38,306 nucleotides of DNA, taken from Halorubrum distributum JCM 10118. GTDB taxonomy: Archaea; Halobacteriota; Halobacteria; Halobacteriales; Haloferacaceae. The position numbers and the translations under genes are program-made. The notes under the pieces were generated by a model, which saw only the letters and a list, made by a program, of their open reading frames with translations, did not search any database and was not told the origin of the DNA. Below are positions 17,038 through 24,914 of the stretch, piece by piece; position 1 is the first letter of the stretch, and each line of letters starts with the position of its first letter. The stretch lies in assembly GCF_000337335.1 (NCBI RefSeq), contig NZ_AOJN01000040.1, positions 4,801 through 43,106 of the forward strand. Reading direction: 5' to 3'.

Positions 17038-17993
17038 CAGTACTCGTCGACGTTGGTGCCGATCGAGCAGACGTACTCGCCGGCGGCCACCTGCGGGAGC
17101 CGGCGCGTCCGCCAGAAGATCCCGTCCGTGTCGGCGGTGACGCGGCCCTCCAGGGCGCCGAAGGTGTCGGTCACCTCGAAGAGGACGTCGCCGGCCGAGA
17201 CGCGCTCGCCGAGTTCGCGCTCGAAGCGGACCAGGCCGCCGGCGGGCGAGCCGTACTGGTCGAAGCCGCGGGCGCGCGTCTGCGATTCGAGGGACGCGTC
17301 GCCGTCGAGGAACCCGTAGTGGCGGAGCACGTTGAACACGCCCTCGACGCCGTACCGGATCGACTCCTCGTCCCAGCCGACGCAGCCGCCGAGCTCGGGG
17401 TCGACGGTGGGGATGCCGTGCTCCGGGCCGGCGCGGGCGAGCTGACCGTCCGGGCCCTTGATGTCGAGGACGTGCCCGCAGCCGAACGCCTTCGCGAGCT
17501 CCAGGCACTCCCCGTGGAGGCGGTGGCGGACGCCGCAGCGCACGCGGGTCTCGTTTATCATCCGGCTCGTCGACCCCTGGTGGAGGTCGAGGATGTAGTC
17601 CGCGCGTTTGGCGATCTGAAACGTCTCGTAGGCGATCCGCTCGCTGGTCGTCCCGTCGGCGTCGCCCGGGTAGCCGCGGTTCATCTTCCGGTCGTCGACC
17701 GGGTTCCGGTGTTCCGCGGCCTGGAACGCGAAGTGGTTCACGATGCCGACGACGAGGACCGACCCGGACAGCTCGGCCGGATCGAGCCGCGGAACGACGC
17801 GGTTGACGACGCCCAGCCCGTTCAGCTCGTCGCCGTCGCTCACCGCCTGGACGTACAGCGTCGGCCCGTCGGCCGCGCCGTTGACCGCGGCGACCGGCAG
17901 CCGAACGGGGCTCCCGTCCCGCATCTCCCCCACCTCGAGACGGCCCGTGTCCGTCTCGCCCGGAGAGGCGCGGGCCGTTCCCAGCGTTATCAT
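17037..17993 (-). CDS. Succinylglutamate desuccinylase/aspartoacylase-family protein
   Basis: 318 residues of the M14-like AstE/AspA fold. The usual first zinc motif GxHGxE reads VSDGDE here (D53, E56), so Asp replaces the expected His. The second zinc His is kept (H138 in ILDLHQGS), as are KMNRGYPGD (103-111) and the C-terminal beta-barrel (GLVRFERELGERVSAGDVLF). It probably hydrolyses an N-acyl or carboxamide bond of a small molecule; the substrate is unknown. It overlaps threonine synthase by one base, hinting at a role in amino-acid metabolism. TATA-like GATAAAG is 28 nt upstream. Confidence 0.83.
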   Translation of the reverse strand: MITLGTARASPGETDTGRLEVGEMRDGSPVRLPVAAVNGAADGPTLYVQAVSDGDELNGLGVVNRVVPRLDPAELSGSVLVVGIVNHFAFQAAEHRNPVDDRKMNRGYPGDADGTTSERIAYETFQIAKRADYILDLHQGSTSRMINETRVRCGVRHRLHGECLELAKAFGCGHVLDIKGPDGQLARAGPEHGIPTVDPELGGCVGWDEESIRYGVEGVFNVLRHYGFLDGDASLESQTRARGFDQYGSPAGGLVRFERELGERVSAGDVLFEVTDTFGALEGRVTADTDGIFWRTRRLPQVAAGEYVCSIGTNVDEY

Positions 17994-18016
17994 TACGCGG
18001 AGGTGGGGCGGCCGGG

Positions 18017-18063
18017 ACTTTATCCGTTCGGTCCGCGGCGATCCGGCCGACGCAAGCTTTATC
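18017..18063. promoter_or_regulatory. Divergent promoters of the AstE-like/thrC operon and the CHAT gene
   Basis: GGATAAAGT on the minus strand (18017-18025) is 28 nt before the ATG at 17993. GCTTTATC on the plus strand (about 18056-18063) would start the CHAT transcript near 18085, leaving a 5' leader of about 60 nt, unusual among these mostly leaderless genes. Confidence 0.5.
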
Positions 18064-18144
18064 GCCGCTTTCCGTCAATGAGAGATACCCACAACCGCCG
18101 CGGCGCCGGTCCCCCGTCCGTCTCGACGACCGCGGCGAGTCCCC

Positions 18145-20322
18145 ATGAGCATCGACATCGACCCGCTGCGCGAGGCCGACGGGATCACCGTCACCGACCA
18201 CATCGAGAACACGCAGTTCGAGGTGTACACCGACCGACCCGTCGAGCCGCGCCGACGGCCCGAGTCGGACCACTACTTCCCGGTCGACGCCAGCGTCGCC
18301 GTCGAGACCGGATCGATCGAGATACCGCGCGTCGCGGTCGTCGAGACGCGCGCGGGCGACGGGACGCTCCTCACCCACGGCGACTGCTACACGATGCCGG
18401 ACGGGACGTACCACGTCGGGATCAACCCGGCGCCGACGAAGCTGTACCTCGCCTTCGACTCCGGGTTCTCAGTCTCGACGACCGACCGGACCACTCGGAT
18501 CGACCTCGACACGCCGGGCGCCGTCGGGCTCGGGTTCCGGTCGCTCCACCAGACGCCGGCGGGGACGATCACCACCCCCACGGACCCGGAGTCGCTGATG
18601 GGCGCCGTCTCCCTGCTCGGCTCCGCGCTCCAGACGACGAGCCCCGAGCGGTCGTTCCCGACCCTGCGGGGCCACCCGCCGCTGGTCGAGCCGGGCGACG
18701 AGTTTCACGCACCCGAGCGTGTCGAGCCGGTCGACAGCGGCGTCCGGATCGTCGTCCCGCCGGAGTACCGCTACCTCTACCCCGTCGTCTCGCTGGCGTA
18801 CTACTTCGCGGCCGAGGTCGTCCCGGGCGACGCCCCGCGGATCGAGGGCGACGGGTGGTCGTACCCCCTCGAACCCGGGTTCGAGGCGCGGACCGCGCAG
18901 GTGCTCAGGCAGTCGTTCCACATGGACTGTCTCGCCCGCACGGAGGGGTTCTACCCGGTCGACCTCCACGAGCGCGAGACGACCGACCTCGACCTCGACT
19001 GGGAGCGGCTGTACGACCTCCCGCTCGCGGCGCGGCTCGGCGAGTACCTCGACGTCCCGTTCGAGGCGGTCGAGCCGGAGCTTCCGCAGTGGACGCTGAC
19101 GACGGACGTCCGTCCCGACCCGGCGAACGTGGAGATGCTCCCGTTCGTCGCCGGCGAGCTGTCGATCGTCCGCTCGCCGGAGACCGTCACGCCGGTGGAC
19201 GACGACGGCGGCGTCGGCGTCGGCTTCTTGGGCGGTTCGGACCGGAGCTCGTCGGCGGCCACGAGGCGAGAGGTCCCGGTCGGCGGCGTCGCGCCCGACG
19301 GCGGCGCCCTCGGCGACGCCGAGTTCGTTCGCGGCGCCGCGAGCGCGGAGGCCACCCGCGGCGCGGACGCCTCGGCAGACCGCGGCGCCGTCGCGGCACA
19401 GACCGACTTCGTTCGGCCGGAGCCGGTCGACACGGTCGAGCACGCGTGGGTCGGCGACGGCGTCCCGCTCGACGCCAACAAGGCGACGCTCGACGCGTAC
19501 CACCGCCGGCTCGAAGCGGGCCAAGTCGAGCAGTCGCGCATCTCCGTCCTCGTCGTCTGTAACGACGAGCAGATGCGAGAGGAGGGCAACGTCGCTGACC
19601 TCTACGGGCTCCGCGACATGGTCCAGTTCGACATCGAGGTGCGCCACGACCTCACGCGCGCGGAGATGCGCGAGACCCTCGAATCCGACGTGGACTTCCT
19701 CCACTACATCGGCCACGTCGACGACCGCGGGATGCAGTGCGCCGAGGAGTACCTAGACCTGACCGACGAAGACCTCGAAATCGGCGTCAGCGCCTTCCTG
19801 CTCAACGCCTGCCAGTCTTACCAGCAGGGCGAGGCCTTGGTCCACCGCGGCTCGCGCGGCGGCATCGTCACCCTCTCCGACGTGGCGAACTCGCCCGCGA
19901 CGACACTCGGCCGGATCATCGCCCGTCTGATGAACAGCGGGTTCAACCTCCGGACCGCGCTCCACGTCGCGAAGCGCGAACTGATTACAGGTCATCAGTA
20001 CATCGTGGTGGGGGACGGGGGAACGACGATCTGTCAGAGTCGGAGTGGAGCCGCGCTCGTTTTGAATATGGATCAGCGACCTGACTCAAGTTGGGATATA
20101 TCGACGGAAATCTATCCTAATGGACCATACGGCCTCGGATCGATGAGTTCACTAAATTTAGGGACAATTAGCAAAAACTACTATGTCCCAAATGGAATTT
20201 CAGCGACAAGTATATCTCCTGATGAAGTGTATGATTTCTTACAATTAGAGACAGTACCAGTATTTAGTGACGGCGGTCTGACTTGGAGTGACGAGCTACT
20301 ATCGTCTAGGGACCGGGATTAA
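18145..20322 (+). CDS. CHAT-domain (caspase-like) protein with AT-rich foreign C-terminal tail
   Basis: 725 residues. Residues 1-360 are a haloarchaeal region I do not recognise. Residues about 365-430 are a Gly/Ala/Asp linker. Residues about 455-630 are a CHAT protease domain: the His motif is FLHYIGH (H524, with H520 before it) and the Cys motif FLLNACQSYQQG (C556), followed by RGGIVTLSDVANSPA. CHAT proteases are caspase/separase relatives that cut protein partners, for example in type III-E CRISPR craspase. No TPRs or CRISPR genes are near. The last 95 residues are encoded by about 43% GC DNA (hand count, 20041-20280) against a clearly GC-rich upstream gene. The 3' end overlaps a convergent micropeptide gene by 17 nt. 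Confidence 0.82.
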   Translation: MSIDIDPLREADGITVTDHIENTQFEVYTDRPVEPRRRPESDHYFPVDASVAVETGSIEIPRVAVVETRAGDGTLLTHGDCYTMPDGTYHVGINPAPTKLYLAFDSGFSVSTTDRTTRIDLDTPGAVGLGFRSLHQTPAGTITTPTDPESLMGAVSLLGSALQTTSPERSFPTLRGHPPLVEPGDEFHAPERVEPVDSGVRIVVPPEYRYLYPVVSLAYYFAAEVVPGDAPRIEGDGWSYPLEPGFEARTAQVLRQSFHMDCLARTEGFYPVDLHERETTDLDLDWERLYDLPLAARLGEYLDVPFEAVEPELPQWTLTTDVRPDPANVEMLPFVAGELSIVRSPETVTPVDDDGGVGVGFLGGSDRSSSAATRREVPVGGVAPDGGALGDAEFVRGAASAEATRGADASADRGAVAAQTDFVRPEPVDTVEHAWVGDGVPLDANKATLDAYHRRLEAGQVEQSRISVLVVCNDEQMREEGNVADLYGLRDMVQFDIEVRHDLTRAEMRETLESDVDFLHYIGHVDDRGMQCAEEYLDLTDEDLEIGVSAFLLNACQSYQQGEALVHRGSRGGIVTLSDVANSPATTLGRIIARLMNSGFNLRTALHVAKRELITGHQYIVVGDGGTTICQSRSGAALVLNMDQRPDSSWDISTEIYPNGPYGLGSMSSLNLGTISKNYYVPNGISATSISPDEVYDFLQLETVPVFSDGGLTWSDELLSSRDRD

Positions 20323-20437
20323 CTGTAGCCATATTTGCCGCCGCGGGCGCCGCCTGCGTCAGCAGCAGGAGGGCGGTGAACAGGACGCCGGCCATTTTCG
20401 GGTGCTCTGCCACGTAATCTGCCACACTTTCGTGCAT
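20306..20437 (-). CDS. 43-residue hydrophobic micropeptide, DUF7503-like
   Basis: MHESVADYVAEHPKMAGVLF, then TALLLLTQAAPAAA and a short tail ending NPGP. It resembles a haloarchaeal family of about 40 residues that I remember as DUF7503 (AEHP, one membrane-spanning segment, Ala-rich end, terminal GP). The hydrophobic stretch at residues 16-34 could be a membrane anchor or signal peptide. A TATA-like ATTTATTT about 24 nt upstream supports a leaderless start at 20437. Its stop lies inside the last codons of the CHAT gene, tail-to-tail. The function is unknown; it could be a partner, substrate or toxin-like effector of the protease. Confidence 0.72.
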   Translation of the reverse strand: MHESVADYVAEHPKMAGVLFTALLLLTQAAPAAANMATVNPGP

Positions 20438-20455
20438 ATTCGAAAAGTATCAGGA

Positions 20456-20464
20456 TAAATAAAT
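20456..20464 (-). promoter_or_regulatory. TATA box of the micropeptide gene
   Basis: ATTTATTTATCC on the minus strand, centred about 24 nt before the ATG, in a very AT-rich stretch (20440-20530) unlike the rest of the window. Confidence 0.55.
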
Positions 20465-20652
20465 ATTAAGATTGTTCTGCGGTTGAGTAACAGAGATATT
20501 TGAAATGTGTTTTTATTGTATTAAATTAACAGGCCCGTGAGAGCCGGAGAATCAGGCGTTTGCTGGGCTCACAGATGACCGATGCTGATCGCGCTCGCGA
20601 CGCCGACCGAGGACCGCGTTTTTTCACCGCGCGGCGCGGAACGGACCGTGCC

Positions 20653-20901
20653 ATGACCGACATCGAAGCGGCGATCCGAGAGGCGTTCGAGCACACCGAG
20701 TACGACCTCGGCGACGTCGCGGTGAACCGCCGACAGATCCGCGTGCCGGTGAGACAGGAGGGCGCCGACCCCGACGCGCTCCGAGCCGTTATCGAGGAGG
20801 CGCTCGGCGCGGACGCGCTCGCCGCCGTGACGGTGACCACGGAGCGCATCGCCGGCGAGGACACCGTCGGCACCGTCGTGTCGTTCCGCTACCGGGATTG
20901 A
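20653..20901 (+). CDS. Small conserved hypothetical protein
   Basis: 82 residues, one predicted alpha/beta domain: MTDIEAAIREAFEHTEYDLG followed by a strand-rich middle (RRQIRVPVRQEGAD) and a helix. No cysteines, motifs or membrane spans. The ATG at 20653 is chosen because GTTTTTTC lies 31 nt upstream and GC-typical coding begins there; a longer reading from 20560 would include the AT-rich spacer. I do not recognise the family. Confidence 0.7.
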   Translation: MTDIEAAIREAFEHTEYDLGDVAVNRRQIRVPVRQEGADPDALRAVIEEALGADALAAVTVTTERIAGEDTVGTVVSFRYRD

Positions 20902-20995
20902 CGCGGCCGACGGGCGGGCCGAGACCCGAGCACGGTGCCCGGGCCTGCGACGCGATACGGTTAACAGGGCGGTACCCGTACACACGGATCATACG

Positions 20996-21793
20996 ATGAC
21001 GGCCGAGGTGAGACACGACGGCGCACAGTACCTCGCCGGCTCGCCCGTTCGGGTCGCGATACTCCGGGCGCTGCGCGAGGAGCCGCGGCGCCCGGCCGAG
21101 CTGACCGACGCGGTCGACGCCACGCGAACGACGGTCCAGCGGATCCTCGGAGGGTTCCGCGAGCGCGACTGGGTCGTGAAACGCGGCGCCGCCTACCGGG
21201 TGACGCCGACCGGAGAACGCGTCCACGACGCGTACGAGACGCTGCTGACGGAGGTCGAGCGCGGCGACCGCTACGGTCGGTTCGCCGAGACGGTCGAGCG
21301 CGTCGGCGTCGACTTCCCCGCGGAGGGGATCCCCGACAGCGACCTCACGGTCGCCTCCGACCAGAACCCGCTGGCGGCCGTCGACCGCCTCACCGACCTC
21401 TTACGCGAGAGCCGCGGGGCCGAGATCCGGGCCGTCTCTCCGGTCGTCCTCCAGCAGTTCAACGACGCGGCGGCCGCGGCGCTGGACGGCGGCGCGAGCG
21501 TCGAGCTGATCATCGACCGCGACGTGGTCGACGCGTCGGTCGCGGAGTTCGGCCCGGCGACCGACCGCGCGCTGGAGGACGACGACGCGACGGTGTACGT
21601 GAGCGCCGAATCGATCGAGTACGGGCTCGTCCGCTGTGACGACGTCGCGTGCGTGACCGCGTACGACGAGCGGAACAACCCGCGGTGCGTGCTCGAATCG
21701 ACCGACGAGACGGTGGTCGACTGGGTCGACAACGCGTTCGCGTCGCTTCGAGACGACGCGACGCGGCTCTCGGCGGTCGTCGAACGCGCCTGA
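20996..21793 (+). CDS. Winged-helix transcriptional regulator with FilR1-type middle domain
   Basis: 265 residues. Residues about 12-75 form a winged helix (SPVRVAILRALREEPRRPAE, then recognition helix TRTTVQRILGGF). Residues about 110-260 match the ligand-sensing FilR1/DUF1724 type of domain (AEIRAVSPVVLQQFNDAAAA, IEYGLVRCDDVACVTAYDE). The haloarchaeal versions are numerous and mostly uncharacterised; the ligand and targets are unknown. It stands alone, with TTAAC about 33 nt upstream as a weak TATA box. Confidence 0.85.
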   Translation: MTAEVRHDGAQYLAGSPVRVAILRALREEPRRPAELTDAVDATRTTVQRILGGFRERDWVVKRGAAYRVTPTGERVHDAYETLLTEVERGDRYGRFAETVERVGVDFPAEGIPDSDLTVASDQNPLAAVDRLTDLLRESRGAEIRAVSPVVLQQFNDAAAAALDGGASVELIIDRDVVDASVAEFGPATDRALEDDDATVYVSAESIEYGLVRCDDVACVTAYDERNNPRCVLESTDETVVDWVDNAFASLRDDATRLSAVVERA

Positions 21794-21810
21794 GAAGGGG
21801 AAAGCGACCG

Positions 21811-21936
21811 CTACGCGTCGTCGCTCGCGGCGTCGTCGTCGCCGGGCGCCTCGGTCGTCGCGTCGTCGTCCGGGTCGAAGTTCGCGGGAACGACCGTCGG
21901 GTGGTCGATGCCGACGGAGGGCGTGGTGGCGCTCAT
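21811..21936 (-). CDS. Possible 41-residue acidic protein
   Basis: MSATTPSVGIDHPTVVPANF followed by a run of Asp, Ala and Thr to the end. The acidic composition fits a halophile coding frame, and CTTTAGGG about 32 nt upstream could be a TATA box. It converges on the FilR1-type regulator with a 17-nt gap. I do not recognise it, and a GAC-rich frame can arise by chance in such DNA. Confidence 0.45.
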   Translation of the reverse strand: MSATTPSVGIDHPTVVPANFDPDDDATTEAPGDDDAASDDA

Positions 21937-22033
21937 GGCTCTACGTGAGTGTACGCGACTCTCACCCTAAAGATTACCCATAGGCATAACGCATCCGGGC
22001 GCGGGCCCCGGATGCTCAGTGGTTATACGGCCG

Positions 22034-22567
22034 CTACGCGACCTGTTCGTCGTACAGGTCCTGCGCGTGTTCGATCGCCTCTTTCGCCGCCGCTTTGTCC
22101 TCCCAGCCGAGCGTTTCGACCTCCTTGCCGGCCTCGAGGTTCTTGTAGGTCGCGAAGAACTCGTCTATCTCGTCGAGGGTCTGCTGGGGGATGTCCTCGA
22201 GGTCTTCGATGTGATCGAATCGGGGGTCCTCGGTCGGCACCGCGATCACCTTGTCGTCCTGCTCGCCGTCGTCGTCCATCTTCATCATGGCGACGGGGCG
22301 GGCCTCGACGACGCAGCCGGGGAACGTCTGGTCCTCGACGAGCACCATCACGTCGAAGGGGTCCTCGTCGTCGTAGTACGACTGCGGGATGAAGCCGTAG
22401 TCGTACGGGTAGTGGACGTTCGAGTGAAGCACGCGGTCGAGCACGACGCCGGGGATGTCCTTGTCGTACTCGTACTTGTTCCGCTCGCCCTTGAGACACT
22501 CGACGACGGCGTAGATCTCGTCCGGCGCGTTCGGTCCCGTCTCGAGATCCTCCCAGAGGTTGGCCAT
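22034..22567 (-). CDS. ppa: Inorganic pyrophosphatase (family I)
   Basis: 177 residues. It hydrolyses PPi to drive biosynthesis. Family I signatures are visible: ERNKYEYDKD (substrate Lys and Tyr), VHYPYDYGFIPQS, and the metal-binding DEDPFDVMVLV (the DxDPxD motif). MANLWEDLETGPNAPDEIYA is the common haloarchaeal N-terminus, which sets the start at 22567 rather than the longer reading. TATA-like GACTTTGG is 30 nt upstream. The monocistronic layout fits a housekeeping gene. Confidence 0.95.
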   Translation of the reverse strand: MANLWEDLETGPNAPDEIYAVVECLKGERNKYEYDKDIPGVVLDRVLHSNVHYPYDYGFIPQSYYDDEDPFDVMVLVEDQTFPGCVVEARPVAMMKMDDDGEQDDKVIAVPTEDPRFDHIEDLEDIPQQTLDEIDEFFATYKNLEAGKEVETLGWEDKAAAKEAIEHAQDLYDEQVA

Positions 22568-22634
22568 GTGTCCGTTGGTGGGTGGAAGTCGGCCAAAGTC
22601 CTTTCGGGATCGCGCGAGCGCGTCGGTCACCGAT

Positions 22635-22703
22635 CCCCGTCGCAACGACGGAGGGCCGGCGCCACTGACCCCCGTCGCAACGACGGGAGACCGGCGCCAC
22701 CGA
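22635..22703. repeat. Two tandem 34-35 bp units, each a hairpin with CAA triloop
   Basis: Unit 1 (22635-22668) and unit 2 (22669-22703) both read CCCCGTCGCAACGACGG, then a short spacer and CCGGCGCCAC. Each contains CCGTCG-CAA-CGACGG (7 bp in unit 2). They lie upstream of ppa in the 410-nt divergent gap 22568-22977; I see nothing else there apart from the two promoters. Confidence 0.75.
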
Positions 22704-22948
22704 ACCACGAGGAGCCGAGGTCACGAAGGGGGACACCGGGCGAGGCCGGATCTCCGCGGTTTCGATCGTGAGCCGTACGCCGAACGCGACCGACGATCCC
22801 TCGGTCCACCCGCTGAAAGCGGAATCGATCAGTCGAACGCGTTCCATCGCCGGATACCACGAGCGTCCGCCGAGAGACCGTCGGTACCGAGAGATCCGGA
22901 CAACCGTGCGAGGTTACGCATCGCAACGGTCGTGAATGTTGAGAAAGA

Positions 22949-22955
22949 TTATAAG
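22949..22955 (+). promoter_or_regulatory. TATA box of the PadR/RosR-like gene
   Basis: TTATAAG, centred 26 nt before the ATG at 22978; it points to a leaderless transcript and fixes the start codon. Confidence 0.75.
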
Positions 22956-22977
22956 TTCGGGTCCCTTCCCGTCAGGC

Positions 22978-23328
22978 ATGTCAGAGGCACAAACAGTCAC
23001 TGATGAATCGACGGCGGCAAGCGATCTAACGGCGTTCCAGCAGAACATCCTCACCATCCTCGCCGAGGAGCCGATGTACGGCCTCGCAATCAAGCGGGAG
23101 CTGGAGGCGTACTACGGCTCCGAAGTGAACCACGGCCGCCTGTACCCCAACCTCGACGACCTCGTCGACCACGGGCTCGTCGAGAAGAGCGAACTCGACA
23201 AGCGGACGAACCAGTACGAGCTCACCGACGAGGGCCACGACGTCGTCCTCGGCCAGATCGAGTGGGTCCTCGACCGGTTCGTCACCGACGAGAAACGCGC
23301 GGACGAGGTCCGCGCGCTGCTCGAGTGA
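22978..23328 (+). CDS. PadR-family transcriptional regulator, RosR-like
   Basis: 116 residues. An acidic leader (MSEAQTVTDES) precedes a PadR winged helix: FQQNILTILAEEPMYGLAIK, EVNHGRLYPNLDDLVDHGLV and the wing KRTNQYELTDEGHDV, followed by a C-terminal dimerisation helix. It strongly resembles Halobacterium RosR, a PadR protein controlling the response to reactive oxygen species; orthology is likely but not tested. The start follows from the TATA box 26 nt upstream; a longer reading begins inside the promoter. Confidence 0.88.
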   Translation: MSEAQTVTDESTAASDLTAFQQNILTILAEEPMYGLAIKRELEAYYGSEVNHGRLYPNLDDLVDHGLVEKSELDKRTNQYELTDEGHDVVLGQIEWVLDRFVTDEKRADEVRALLE

Positions 23329-23384
23329 GCCGGAGCGCCGGCGCCCGCGCGGTATCGGTTTCCAACTGAAATTCTGGCACACGG

Positions 23385-23408
23385 CGCGGCGAAAGCCGCG
23401 TTCTCTTT
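23385..23408 (+). terminator. GNRA hairpin plus T-rich tract between convergent genes
   Basis: CGCGGC-GAAA-GCCGCG (23385-23400) followed by TTCTCTTT. It lies 57 nt after the PadR stop and just before the convergent DUF7108 gene. Archaeal termination depends mainly on T-tracts, so the hairpin's role is uncertain. Confidence 0.5.
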
Positions 23409-23422
23409 CCGCTGAGCGACCG

Positions 23423-24193
23423 CTACGTCGAACCGTCGTCGTCGGCCGACTCTCGGTCGTCGAGGGCCTCGACCGCGACGGACTCGTCCACGTCGGCGGC
23501 GACGGACTCGATCACGGAGAGCGATTCCTCAACGGCGGCCAGCTGCTCGTCGGTCGGCCAGCCGTTCCGGACCAGGTACTCCTCGCGGAACTCGGCGCGC
23601 ATCTTCGGGGTGGCGTCGTCGACCGGGCGGACGTAGTGGTTGCTCATGAACGCCGCGAACGTCTCCGCGGTCCGGGCGTGGACGTCCGCCTCGCGCTCGG
23701 CGACCGCCTCGGCGACCGCCTCGTTGTACGCGGCGACCTCGCGGTAGCGGTCGGCGTCGCCCGGCCCGGAGAGCGACACCTCGACCGCGCGGTCGGTGTC
23801 CTCGACGCGGTCGAGCTGGACCGTCCCCTCCTCCATCCACTCGTCGGGGTACAACACGAGCGCGTCGTCCTCGTCGCGGACGCGCGCGGTGTAGCCGTAC
23901 TCGGCCGCGAGCGCGTCGCGCCGCTCGCGGTACTGGTCGGCCGCCTGCTCGATCTCGGGCGTCGGCTCCGCGGACTCGGCCTCGCGGGCGAGCCGGGTGA
24001 GCCGCTCGGCCTCGTCGACCGCCTCGACCGGGACGTCCGGGACGCGCTCCTCGTCGCGGTTGGGGGACTCCGCGGCGTCCGCGGGGTCGTCCGCGTCGGT
24101 GGGGCCGTTCGCCTCCGCGTCTTCTTCCACCGCCATCATCTCCCGCGCCCGTTCCTTCGCCCACTCCGGCGGTTCGTCGTCAGTTCGCGTCAT
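23423..24193 (-). CDS. RnhA operon protein, DUF7108-like
   Basis: 256 residues, strongly acidic, soluble. Residues about 1-50 are disordered. Residues about 60-215 are a helical and beta core (QYRERRDALAAEYGYTARVR, LVLYPDEWMEEGTVQLDRVE, FMSNHYVRPVDDATPKMRAE). The acidic tail is probably disordered. Haloarchaeal annotations call the family rnhA operon protein because it follows rnhA. Here it overlaps rnhA by 14 nt, so the two are translationally coupled. The biochemical role is unknown; a function together with RNase HI in removing RNA-DNA hybrids is guilt by association. Confidence 0.8.
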   Translation of the reverse strand: MTRTDDEPPEWAKERAREMMAVEEDAEANGPTDADDPADAAESPNRDEERVPDVPVEAVDEAERLTRLAREAESAEPTPEIEQAADQYRERRDALAAEYGYTARVRDEDDALVLYPDEWMEEGTVQLDRVEDTDRAVEVSLSGPGDADRYREVAAYNEAVAEAVAEREADVHARTAETFAAFMSNHYVRPVDDATPKMRAEFREEYLVRNGWPTDEQLAAVEESLSVIESVAADVDESVAVEALDDRESADDDGST

Positions 24194-24776
24194 CGAGTGC
24201 CTCGTTCGCCAGATCGTCGGCGCGCTCGTTTATCTCCCGCGGTACGTGGGCGATCGACCAGCGGTCGAACCGCTCCAGCAGCTCCCGGGCGCGGACGCGG
24301 CGCTCGCGGAGCTCCGGGTCGTTGGCGTTCCACTCGCCGCGGACCTGCTTGACGGTCAGCTGCGAGTCGCCGCGGACGTCGACGGCGTCGAAGCCGTACT
24401 CGTCGGCAGCCTCCAGCGCGCGGATCAGCGCGGCGTACTCGGCCTGGTTGTTGGTGGCGCGGCCGATCCGCTCGCCGCCCTCGGCGACGACCCCGTCGGA
24501 CGTGACCAGACACCAGCCGACCGCGGCCGGGCCCGGGTTCCCGCGGGAGGCGCCGTCGAAGTAGACGTGCGCGCGGCCCCCGCCGTCGCGCAGCAGGGCG
24601 GTCAGTCGGGTGGGGTCGCTCCCCTGGACGACGACCTTGTCGTCGTACGCGACCGCGACGGCCCCCTCGCGCTCGGCGCGCCACCGCTCGTGGGGGGTGT
24701 TCCCCTCGTCGATCCGGACGCCCTCGCCCGCGAGTCGCTCGCGCGCGGCGGTCGGGTCGCAGTCGATCGTCGGCAT
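24180..24776 (-). CDS. rnhA: Ribonuclease HI
   Basis: 198 residues. It cleaves the RNA strand of RNA-DNA hybrids. The D-E-D-D site is present: D74 (YFDGASRGNPGP), E113 (NNQAEYAAL), D137 (VRGDSQLTVKQ) and D187/D188 (INERADDLAN). About 66 residues precede the RNase H fold (AYDDKVVVQGSDPTRLTALL); they may be a small nucleic-acid-binding domain. The start at 24776 is supported by CCCTTTGT 28 nt upstream; a far longer frame on this strand is an artefact. Confidence 0.93.
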   Translation of the reverse strand: MPTIDCDPTAARERLAGEGVRIDEGNTPHERWRAEREGAVAVAYDDKVVVQGSDPTRLTALLRDGGGRAHVYFDGASRGNPGPAAVGWCLVTSDGVVAEGGERIGRATNNQAEYAALIRALEAADEYGFDAVDVRGDSQLTVKQVRGEWNANDPELRERRVRARELLERFDRWSIAHVPREINERADDLANEALDDAN

Positions 24777-24877
24777 TCGTCCGGGTTCCGCGCCCGGCGG
24801 ACAAAGGGCTGTCCGTCCGGGGTCCGCCGTTCGTCGGGGGCGAACCGAACCGTGACAGCTACCCGCACGGTAACGAA

Positions 24878-24911
24878 CTTTTAAGTAAAACCGATTGGAT
24901 AGCATATAAAT
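24878..24911. promoter_or_regulatory. tfb promoter with a second TATA-like box next to the start codon
   Basis: CTTTTAAG (24878-24885) is 33 nt before the tfb ATG and is the likely tfb box. CATATAAAT (24903-24911) sits only 4-12 nt before the ATG. Read on the minus strand it could start a transcript near 24880 toward rnhA; on the plus strand it would start inside tfb. Confidence 0.5.
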
Positions 24912-24914
24912 GCG

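Noticed and set aside
18078..18144. An ATG in the 5' leader of the CHAT gene
   Set aside because: Out of frame with the CHAT gene and opens a long Arg-rich shadow frame; the TATA box is too close (about 18 nt) for a leaderless start.
18145..20322. Craspase-like type III-E CRISPR protease
   Set aside because: The CHAT domain is shared, but there are no TPRs, no gRAMP/Cas7-11 gene and no array.
22635..22703. Possible CRISPR repeat-spacer unit
   Set aside because: Only two adjacent units without spacers, and no cas genes in the window.
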